A stretch of 19,446 nt of DNA from Bacteroidales bacterium (lineage in GTDB: Bacteria; Bacteroidota; Bacteroidia; Bacteroidales; UBA932), in NCBI GenBank assembly GCA_016285215.1, contig JAEEQI010000025.1, positions 1 to 19,446 of the forward strand, in the 5' to 3' direction. This document shows, one piece after another, positions 13,830-19,446 of this stretch (its first letter is position 1; the number at the start of each line of letters is the position of its first letter). Below the pieces are notes generated by a model. That model was given only the letters and a program-made list of their open reading frames with translations, had not been told where the DNA came from and ran no database searches. The position numbers and the translations under genes were made by a program.

Positions 13830-15044
13830 TTATTTCTTGAGGCGACCTATGGCGTGCTCCAGACTCTCGGAGGGCTCTATGATGTTGTAGTCTTTCCAGA
13901 AATCGAGGTCCTGGAATTCCTGGGCTTTGTCGTTGAGATAGTCCGTGGTACGGAAGCGCTCCTTGCGGGGAATGGGGACGGCCTCGGGCCTCACATCCGT
14001 AATCACGAGTTCGTTGATGGCGGTGTAGTGGGTCTTGAAAAGACGCTTTCTCCAGTCGCAGGCAAAACGGATGGTAGAACGGAAGTACTCCAGTCTTATT
14101 TTATCTCCCACAGGCCGATAGTTGAGAACTATGCTGGCTTCCTGGGGGAAGAAGCGGAGGCTCAGGGGCTTGGATACAAGGATTGCTTCTATGGCCTTGG
14201 AGCGGTCTGTCATATCCAGGGAGGCCTCAATACGCGTGAAGGTAAGATTGTCCCGGTCCAGATAGATGAGGGCGTGATAAAGGGCGTAAGGAACGTCCTC
14301 ATCCGGCGTCATTTTAATGACCAGTTGCAGACGGTCTCCCATATACACGGGCATCTGCATCTCAAAGCGGTAATGGGACCTCTCCTCTTCAGAGAAAAGG
14401 AGCGCGGGATTCTTAAGGAAATCGCAGTTCAGGGCCATCTGGGGACCGCCCTGCGTTTTAACGCTGAGGGTATCCGTGCGGCGCTGGCTAACCAGCAGAC
14501 GGCTCTTTTCCAGAGCGGAGGCATCCGTAGTGTAAAGCCGGGTATCGGTTTCTTCACGGAACAGACGGGCTACGGCTTCGGCCACATACGTGTAGCGGCT
14601 TCTCTTCTGAACGGTTTCCCGGTAGAAGCACTCCAGGAGTTCAGGTTCCGTACAATAAGTATAAGGTATCCGCCTGATGGCCTCGTCCAGTATGGCCACG
14701 GGGTCTCCGGAAATAACCAGGGCCTCCGGCAAGGCAATGGCCTCTCTGACCAGATTGATCTGCAGTTTCTCCTTGACGGTTACGAGCTGAGATTTATAGC
14801 CCAGATAGGTGCACAGCACGGTTGTGATGCGGGTGTCGCTCTTTAGCACAAACTCTCCGTCTGCGTTGGTAACGGTGGCATAGTGGCGGTCCGGTACCGA
14901 TACGTGGACAGACTCCAGAGCACGGCCGGTTTGGGCATCTTTTACCTTACCCCGCACAACGTATCCCAGACGAAGCGAATCCGTCTGAGCCCAGGCACTT
15001 AGAGAAAGAAGTGCAAACACTATGAGCGTCAACCACTTGCGCAT
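13830..15044 (-). CDS. Exported protein with carboxypeptidase-regulatory-like domain
   Basis: A 404-residue protein with a signal peptide (residues 1-20, cut after SAWA-Q). Residues about 28-98 form a CarboxypepD_reg-like beta-sandwich (VRGKVKDAQTGRALESVHVS, then T.ADGEFVLKS and Y.GYKSQ), as found at the N-terminus of SusC-type receptors and in stand-alone Bacteroidota outer-envelope proteins. The remainder, about 105-404, is the usual uncharacterised partner region of such proteins, with many strands and no peptidase motif, so no enzymatic activity is proposed. The start at 15044 gives the natural signal peptide; an in-frame ATG six codons upstream is less likely. It has its own consensus promoter and appears to be a single-gene unit between two tRNA genes. 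Confidence 0.88.
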   Translation of the reverse strand: MRKWLTLIVFALLSLSAWAQTDSLRLGYVVRGKVKDAQTGRALESVHVSVPDRHYATVTNADGEFVLKSDTRITTVLCTYLGYKSQLVTVKEKLQINLVREAIALPEALVISGDPVAILDEAIRRIPYTYCTEPELLECFYRETVQKRSRYTYVAEAVARLFREETDTRLYTTDASALEKSRLLVSQRRTDTLSVKTQGGPQMALNCDFLKNPALLFSEEERSHYRFEMQMPVYMGDRLQLVIKMTPDEDVPYALYHALIYLDRDNLTFTRIEASLDMTDRSKAIEAILVSKPLSLRFFPQEASIVLNYRPVGDKIRLEYFRSTIRFACDWRKRLFKTHYTAINELVITDVRPEAVPIPRKERFRTTDYLNDKAQEFQDLDFWKDYNIIEPSESLEHAIGRLKK

Positions 15045-15051
15045 ACCAAAG

Positions 15052-15082
15052 CAAAAGTACAAAGAAAAGATGTAAAAACAAA
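15052..15082 (-). promoter_or_regulatory. Promoter of the carboxypeptidase-regulatory-like protein gene
   Basis: On the minus strand TTTG (15082-15079), a 19-nt spacer and TACTTTTG (15059-15052) match the Bacteroidota consensus fully. The -7 element ends only 7 bp before the chosen ATG at 15044, so the mRNA would be almost leaderless. Confidence 0.65.
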
Positions 15083-15091
15083 TATTTTCCG

Positions 15092-15099
15092 TAACTTTG
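15092..15099 (+). promoter_or_regulatory. -7 promoter element of tRNA-Ser
   Basis: TAACTTTG matches TAnnTTTG; the mature tRNA starts 12 nt later. No TTTG is found 19-21 nt upstream. The following CAGTCCC is identical to that after the tRNA-Val -7 element. Confidence 0.55.
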
Positions 15100-15111
15100 C
15101 AGTCCCTTACT

Positions 15112-15196
15112 GGAGGTGTGGCCGAGTGGTCGATGGCGGCAGTCTTGAAAACTGTTGTACCGAAAGGTACCGGGGGTTCGAATCCCTCCGCCTCCG
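15112..15196 (+). tRNA. tRNA-Ser, anticodon TGA
   Basis: The sequence folds as an 85-nt class II tRNA: acceptor GGAGGTG with CGCCTCC (one G-T pair), D-stem GCC/GGC, anticodon stem GCAGT/ACTGT with loop CTTGAAA, long variable arm GTACC-GAAA-GGTAC, T-stem GGGGG/CCCTC with loop TTCGAAT, discriminator G. The anticodon TGA is at 15146-15148. The long arm and G73 are serine identity features. CCA is not encoded. The convergent nucleotidyltransferase gene ends only 4 bp away. Confidence 0.96.
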
Positions 15197-15200
15197 CAAA

Positions 15201-15938
15201 TCAAAGAGAACGATACAGTTCTTCGGCCTGGGAGAGAGAATCGAGTTTTCCCACATCTACCAGCTTGAGATCTTTGGCAACCACTCCGTAGAAGGGGTGG
15301 TTTTTGCATTGGTCGATGTAGAAATCCATAATGGGGAAACGCTCGGGCATAGCGGCATCCTCAAAGGCCTGGAAGATGGCGGGAGAGACATTGTGAATGC
15401 CGGCAAAGGCATACCGCGTGCAGGCCTTCAGGGCCTCGGGCGGGTACGGAGAACGGACCTCCCCCGTTGTAACGTTGGTCCATCCCATAAGCCTCATATC
15501 CGGACCGAAGAGAAGATACCGGCTGGTCTTCCGCTCGCTCACAAGGAGCGTGGAAACGGCCTCTGGACGCACTTGAGAACGGAACCAGGCCAGATCCAGA
15601 TTGGACAGGATGTCCACGTTATGGATAAGGATGGGCTCCTCCGTGGGAAGAAGAAGGTTCTTGGCGTGGGCAATGCCGCCGCCGGTCTCCAGAAGGGCCT
15701 CGGTCTCGTCAGAAATCTGGATGCGCACACCAAAATCGTGGGTGGCCAGATAATCCTCAATTTGGGAAGCAAAATGGTGTACGTTGACCACCAGGTCATC
15801 GTAGCCGGCCTCGCGCAGTTTCACAATCACGTGATGCAGCAGCGGCTCTCCGCCCACGGGCACCAGGGCCTTGGGCATAGTGTCGGTGATGGGCTTCAGG
15901 CGGGTTCCCAGACCTGCCGCAAAGATCATCGCCTTCAT
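15201..15938 (-). CDS. Sugar-1-phosphate nucleotidyltransferase, MurU-like
   Basis: A 245-residue cytoplasmic nucleotidyltransferase that should join a sugar-1-phosphate to a nucleotide, giving an NDP-sugar. The signature GLGTRLKPIT is at 9-18 with the following Lys at 23, TGGGI is at 85-89, and HNVDIL at 106-111 holds the metal-binding Asp109. Length and motifs resemble MurU (N-acetylmuramate-1-phosphate uridylyltransferase) more than the longer RfbA or GlmU enzymes. The key support is context: it begins 2 nt after the AmgK-like kinase gene, the same kinase/uridylyltransferase pairing that recycles MurNAc to UDP-MurNAc in Pseudomonas. Substrate identity is inferred; a mannose or heptose substrate (HddC-like) remains possible. 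Last gene of the ileS operon, with no terminator visible before the tRNA. Confidence 0.85.
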   Translation of the reverse strand: MKAMIFAAGLGTRLKPITDTMPKALVPVGGEPLLHHVIVKLREAGYDDLVVNVHHFASQIEDYLATHDFGVRIQISDETEALLETGGGIAHAKNLLLPTEEPILIHNVDILSNLDLAWFRSQVRPEAVSTLLVSERKTSRYLLFGPDMRLMGWTNVTTGEVRSPYPPEALKACTRYAFAGIHNVSPAIFQAFEDAAMPERFPIMDFYIDQCKNHPFYGVVAKDLKLVDVGKLDSLSQAEELYRSL

Positions 15939-15940
15939 AA

Positions 15941-17362
15941 CTAGAGCATTTTTTCGATATTGAGTTCCCGGTGGGTTACCGTGACCTTGACGTCAAACTT
16001 ATCCATCAGGTGACGGGCCAGGTGCTCGGCGCTGTAGACGGAACGGTGCTGGCCGCCGGTGCAACCGAAGCACACCTGCAGGTTGGTAAACTTGCGCTCC
16101 ATAAAACGCTTGACGTGGGCGTCCACCAGATTGTAGACACTGTCCAGGAACACCTTGATTTCTCCGTCGTCTTCCAGGAACTTGATCACTTCGGGATCCA
16201 TTCCGTTGAACTGACGGTAGTACTCGTACTTACCGGGGTTGTTCACGCTGCGGCAGTCAAAGACGTAACCGCCGCCGTTGCCGGTGGTATCGGTAGGAAT
16301 ACCTTTCTTATAAGCGAAACTGTAAATATGAACGGACAGACGGTGGTCCTGGGCAATCTCGTTGAGTTCCGGCAGGGAGGCCATCGTGGTAAGGAGGTCG
16401 TTCATATAAGGATAGTCCGTGAAGGGCGTCTGCAGCAGTTTGCGCAGATTGCTCAGGGCATAGGGAACGCTGGCCAGGAAGTGCGGCTTCTTCTCAAAGT
16501 AACCGCGGAAACCGTAGGCTCCCAGCACCTGCATGGTGCGGAACAGCACAAACAGGCGCAGACGGCTGCGGAAATGGGCCTCGTCTACCTTCTTGTACTT
16601 CTGAAGGGCATTCAGATAGGTGGCAATGAGCTCCTGCTTGAGGTCTTCCGGGAAGCGGGAACGGGCCTGCCAGATGAAGGAGGCTACGTCGTAATAGATG
16701 GGACCGCGGCGGCCGCCCTGGAAATCAATGAACCAAGGGTTGCCGTCCTTGACCATTACGTTGCGGGCCTGGAAGTCGCGGTACATGAAGGTATTGTCCT
16801 GGTCCTGGAGCAAATCGGCCTTGAACTTCTCAAAATCGTCCTGCAGGAGAACCTCGTTGAACTCCAGGCCGGTGGCCTTGAGGAAGCAGTATTTGAAGTA
16901 GTTAAGGTCGAAGTCCACCATACGGGCGTCAAACGCCTCCTGGGGATAGCAGTTCTTCCAGTCCAGGCCTTCGGCCCCTACAAACTGAATCTTGGGGAGC
17001 TCGGCCACGGCGCTCTTGAGGAGGGTGGTTTCTTCCGGGCTGTAGAAGCCGCTTTCGCGGCCCTGGGCCACCATACCAAAGAGCACCTGGTCTCCCAGGT
17101 CTTCCTGGATGTAGGCGCTGCCGTCCTCACTCACGGCCAGAACCGTAGGAACCCGCAGGCCTTTCTCCTTGAAATGATTGGCCAGATAGATGAAACTGTG
17201 GTTCTCCTGCAGATTGGTACCCACGGCGCCAATGAGCGAGAGACTGCCACTCTTTAAGCGGAAATAGCGGCGGTTGCTGCCCGAGGCGGGGAGCTCCAGG
17301 ATTTCCGTTAACTTCTTTCCGGTATAGGATTCAAATAAAGGTCTGAGGATCTGTTCCGACAT
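15941..17362 (-). CDS. AmgK-like sugar kinase fused to a RapZ C-terminal domain
   Basis: A 473-residue two-part protein. Residues about 5-310 are an aminoglycoside-phosphotransferase-fold kinase like AmgK (MurNAc/GlcNAc anomeric kinase): SGSNRRYFRL near 27-36 as nucleotide loop, IQEDLGD near 85-91, catalytic YRDFQARN at 194-201 (D196, N201) and metal-binding IDFQ at 212-215 followed by RRGPIYYD. In this kinase fold the residue before R195 is normally His; here it is Tyr194. Residues about 342-466 match the C-terminal domain of RapZ: HIYSFAYKKGIP at 345-356, DCRSVNNP at 369-376 and GCTGGQHRSV at 433-442. RapZ's own N-terminal P-loop domain is absent, so the kinase has taken its place. It lies 11 nt after lspA and 2 nt before the MurU-like gene. 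Likely role: cell-wall sugar recycling, with the RapZ part as possible amino-sugar sensor. Confidence 0.88.
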   Translation of the reverse strand: MSEQILRPLFESYTGKKLTEILELPASGSNRRYFRLKSGSLSLIGAVGTNLQENHSFIYLANHFKEKGLRVPTVLAVSEDGSAYIQEDLGDQVLFGMVAQGRESGFYSPEETTLLKSAVAELPKIQFVGAEGLDWKNCYPQEAFDARMVDFDLNYFKYCFLKATGLEFNEVLLQDDFEKFKADLLQDQDNTFMYRDFQARNVMVKDGNPWFIDFQGGRRGPIYYDVASFIWQARSRFPEDLKQELIATYLNALQKYKKVDEAHFRSRLRLFVLFRTMQVLGAYGFRGYFEKKPHFLASVPYALSNLRKLLQTPFTDYPYMNDLLTTMASLPELNEIAQDHRLSVHIYSFAYKKGIPTDTTGNGGGYVFDCRSVNNPGKYEYYRQFNGMDPEVIKFLEDDGEIKVFLDSVYNLVDAHVKRFMERKFTNLQVCFGCTGGQHRSVYSAEHLARHLMDKFDVKVTVTHRELNIEKML

Positions 17363-17373
17363 AGAGTTGGGGA

Positions 17374-17973
17374 TTAGTCTTTGGCAAAGAACTTCCAGTG
17401 AAAGAGGATGAGATACGCGGCGCCACAGGTAACGCAGCTATCGGCAAAATTGAACACGGGTTCAAAGAAGATGTGTCCTCCAAGGCCCGGCACCCAGTCC
17501 GGCCACGTCCACAGCGGGAAGTAGAACATATCTACCACTTTGCCCTGCATAATAGGGGCGTAGGAGCCCAGGGTGGCCACCGTATCGTAGGTGGACTCGG
17601 AGAAGATGAGGCCGTAGCAAAGGCAATCTACAATATTGCCGAAGGCTCCCGCCGTGATGAGCGTTAGGCCCACCAGCACACCGGTAGGGACCGTTCCCTT
17701 CTTGATGAGGGAGGAGATCCACCAGGTGAGGAAGACAAAAAGGACCAGGCGGAACAAGGTAAGCAGATACTTCCCTATTACCCCGCCAAAGGCCATACCA
17801 AAGGCCATTCCCTTGTTCTCTACAAAGAGAAGTTGGAACCAGTTACCCAGCACCGGAATGCTCTCTCCGAGCGTCATATGGGTCTTGACCAGGACTTTGA
17901 TGACCTGATCAATGAGCACCAGCACAATACCCAGCAGGAGCAGCCGGACGCCTTTGGAAAGACGTACAGCCAT
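17374..17973 (-). CDS. lspA: Lipoprotein signal peptidase (signal peptidase II)
   Basis: LspA cuts the signal peptide from prolipoproteins after lipid addition to the conserved cysteine, in the inner membrane. Four membrane helices are visible at about residues 10-28, 66-90, 96-118 and 172-192. The catalytic aspartates are D116 in GAFGNIVD and D178 in FNFADS; ENKGMAFGM at 52-60 is the third conserved block. At 199 residues it is longer than the 160-170 of E. coli-type enzymes, the extra length lying in the periplasmic loop between helices 3 and 4 (about 120-170). Its ATG overlaps the stop of the DksA-like gene by one base (TAATG). The ileS-lspA neighbourhood is classic across bacteria. Its substrates would include the large repeat lipoprotein of this window. 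Confidence 0.96.
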   Translation of the reverse strand: MAVRLSKGVRLLLLGIVLVLIDQVIKVLVKTHMTLGESIPVLGNWFQLLFVENKGMAFGMAFGGVIGKYLLTLFRLVLFVFLTWWISSLIKKGTVPTGVLVGLTLITAGAFGNIVDCLCYGLIFSESTYDTVATLGSYAPIMQGKVVDMFYFPLWTWPDWVPGLGGHIFFEPVFNFADSCVTCGAAYLILFHWKFFAKD

Positions 17974-18374
17974 TACTTCTTGCCGGTCTTTTCCAGGATG
18001 GCTTTACCCTCTACCGTGGTGGTGGCGTGCGGAACCAGACGCAGGCGCTCCTTGGGGATGAGCTTGCCCGTTACACGGCAGATGCCGTAGGTCTTGTTCT
18101 CAATGCGCACCAGGGCGGCCTCGAGGTTCTGGATAAATTTGTACTGACGCTGTGCCAGCTGTCCGGCTTCTTCCTTGGAAAGCTGGAAGGCGCCGTCGTC
18201 CTCAACCGTCTTGAAGGTGGGGGCGGTATCCAGGATGTCGTTGCCACCGGCGTGGGTCATAGCATCCCTAAGAGTGTTGTACTCTGCGCGGGCCTTCTCC
18301 AACATCTCGTTGATAATGCCGCGGAACTCCTCGAGTTCCTCGTCAGAATAGCGGGTTTTGTTGTTCTCTTCCAT
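17973..18374 (-). CDS. DksA/TraR-family protein with degenerate zinc finger
   Basis: A 133-residue protein with an N-terminal coiled-coil helix pair (about residues 10-95) and a C-terminal globular end beginning YGICRVTGKLIPKERL at 96-111. In classical DksA this end carries two Cys-x2-Cys pairs; here only C99 remains, with RVT instead of the second cysteine of the first pair and VPHAT (H116) where the second pair should be. Zinc binding by the usual four cysteines is therefore not possible. DksA binds in the RNA polymerase secondary channel and acts with ppGpp; whether this protein does so is inferred from the fold only. The coiled-coil region holds acidic residues (EDD near 58-60) that could act as the tip. 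It sits 4 nt after ileS and overlaps lspA by one base. Confidence 0.9.
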   Translation of the reverse strand: MEENNKTRYSDEELEEFRGIINEMLEKARAEYNTLRDAMTHAGGNDILDTAPTFKTVEDDGAFQLSKEEAGQLAQRQYKFIQNLEAALVRIENKTYGICRVTGKLIPKERLRLVPHATTTVEGKAILEKTGKK

Positions 18375-18378
18375 ATCC

Positions 18379-19446
18379 TTAGCGTTTGATAGTTAGCTTG
18401 ATTATACCTTCGGTCCATTCTACCTCCGCGGCATCTGCCGGAGCCTTTTCAAAGGCTTCCAGGCCGATGGAAAGCGAAAGCGTCTGGGCCTTCACATAGT
18501 CTCCGAACACCTGCAGGGCTTCGGAGAGTCCCTCGTCATTGGAGTAGACCACGGTGTGGATGCGGTCCGTTACCTCAAATCCGGAGCTCTTGCGGAGGTT
18601 CTGGATGCGGTTCACCAGCTCTCTGGAAAGGCCTTCCTTTCTGAGCTCGGGGGTTACTTCCACGTCCAGGGCCACGGTGAGCGAGCCTTCGGAGGCCACC
18701 TGCCAGCCTTCCACGTCTTCCGAGGAAATGGCATAGTCTCCAGGGTTCAGGATTACGTCTCCTCCAGGGAGAGCGAGGGTATAAGCGGTGCCTTCGGTTT
18801 CGGCCTTCTGGATGGCGGCAATCACGGGCTGCTCCAGGGCGCCGAAAGCGGCGGCAATCTCTTTCATACGGGCTCCGTACGTCTTACCCAGCACCTTGAA
18901 GTTGGGCTTGATACGGAGGGTCATAATGCCGGTGGTGTCTTCCACGAACTCCATCTCCTTCACGTTCACTTCCGGCAGCACGATGCCCCCCACGGCATCC
19001 AGTGCGGTGCGGACTTTCTCGGAGATGACGGGGATCATCACCTTCTGCAGGGGCTGTCTGACGGGGATGTTCACCTTCTTGCGGATACCCAGGATGAGGG
19101 AGGTGGCCAGCTGAGCCAGGGCCATTCTCTCTTCCAGGGCGGTGTCCACCAGTTCCCGCCGGGGCTGCGGCATCAGGACAAAGTGCACGGACTCGGCGCC
19201 GGGCACGAGGTCGCAGTATAGCTGATCCATATAGAACGGAGCAATGGGGGCGGCCAGGATGGCTACGTCCTCAAGCACCGTGTACAGGGTGCTGTAGGCG
19301 GTCTTCTTGTCTTCCGTCATTTCTCCGGCCCAGAAGCGGGCGCGGTTGAGGCGGACGTACCAGTTGGAGACGTCGTCGCAGACGAAGTTCTCCAGGATAC
19401 GGCCGGCGCTCTTTACGTCGTAGTCTTCGTACGCGGCGCGGACGTC
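18379..19446 (-). CDS. ileS: Isoleucyl-tRNA synthetase, C-terminal part (5' end beyond window)
   Basis: The frame is open from the window edge to the stop at 18379 and shows 355 residues. The start of the visible part (SNWYVRLNRARFW) is the anticodon-binding helical domain of class I synthetases, followed by PIAPFYMDQLY and VNIPVRQPLQKV. The end (LSRELVNRIQNLRKSSGFEVTD and after) is the DUF5915-like C-terminal domain of the eukaryote-like, long IleS group. The C-terminal zinc-binding Cys cluster of E. coli-type IleS is missing. This group is common in Bacteroidota and often less sensitive to mupirocin, though that cannot be judged from this part. It is the first visible gene of the operon with the DksA-like gene, lspA, the kinase and the nucleotidyltransferase. 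Confidence 0.95.
   Translation of the reverse strand, partial: DVRAAYEDYDVKSAGRILENFVCDDVSNWYVRLNRARFWAGEMTEDKKTAYSTLYTVLEDVAILAAPIAPFYMDQLYCDLVPGAESVHFVLMPQPRRELVDTALEERMALAQLATSLILGIRKKVNIPVRQPLQKVMIPVISEKVRTALDAVGGIVLPEVNVKEMEFVEDTTGIMTLRIKPNFKVLGKTYGARMKEIAAAFGALEQPVIAAIQKAETEGTAYTLALPGGDVILNPGDYAISSEDVEGWQVASEGSLTVALDVEVTPELRKEGLSRELVNRIQNLRKSSGFEVTDRIHTVVYSNDEGLSEALQVFGDYVKAQTLSLSIGLEAFEKAPADAAEVEWTEGIIKLTIKR

Noticed and set aside
13685..15196. tRNA genes as possible integration sites of a mobile element
   Set aside because: No integrase, no direct repeat of a tRNA 3' end and no foreign-looking genes were seen nearby.
15971..17257. A 428-codon open frame on the plus strand
   Set aside because: It is the antisense shadow of the kinase-RapZ fusion gene, without start signals or motifs.

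Overview
The window looks like chromosomal core sequence from a GC-rich member of the Bacteroidota, probably order Bacteroidales. The evidence is: Bacteroidota-type promoters (TTTG, about 20 nt, then TAnnTTTG) in front of most transcription units; weak or absent Shine-Dalgarno sequences; a long single-chain PurL; a DksA-like protein with a degenerate zinc finger; and a carboxypeptidase-regulatory-like outer protein. No phage, transposon, CRISPR array or plasmid gene was seen. The genus cannot be fixed from the sequence alone.

Layout. (1) 1-3031, minus strand: purE then purL (cut by the left edge), with a strong hairpin between them and a purE promoter overlapped by an 18-bp palindrome. (2) 3158-4024, plus: a YpfJ-type membrane-anchored zinc metallopeptidase whose 3' end overlaps the next, convergent gene by 26 bp. 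(3) 3999-8928, minus: a tightly packed tripartite exporter operon, tolC-like, hlyD-like and two paralogous ABC-2 permeases, with no ATPase gene. It is divergent from an AraC-family regulator (9116-10048) that probably controls it. (4) 10111-13632, plus: three genes for exported proteins of unknown function. The last is a 752-residue lipoprotein built from three exact-length 240-residue repeats, followed by a clear intrinsic terminator. (5) 13685-15196: tRNA-Val(CAC) on minus, a signal-peptide protein with a carboxypeptidase-regulatory-like domain on minus, and tRNA-Ser(UGA) on plus. (6) 15201-19446, minus: a compact operon ileS (cut by the right edge), dksA-like, lspA, an AmgK-type sugar kinase fused to a RapZ C-terminal domain, and a MurU-type nucleotidyltransferase.

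How the genes fit together. PurE and PurL are steps of de novo purine synthesis. The exporter operon makes an outer-membrane channel, a periplasmic adaptor and an inner-membrane permease pair; its energy source must be encoded elsewhere or be absent. The kinase-RapZ fusion plus nucleotidyltransferase matches the anabolic cell-wall sugar recycling pair AmgK/MurU (sugar to sugar-1-phosphate to UDP-sugar), here joined to a domain that in E. coli RapZ senses glucosamine-6-phosphate. This is the most interesting biology in the window. There is no gene-free stretch longer than 300 bases; the longest, 8929-9115, holds the two divergent promoters of the exporter and its regulator.
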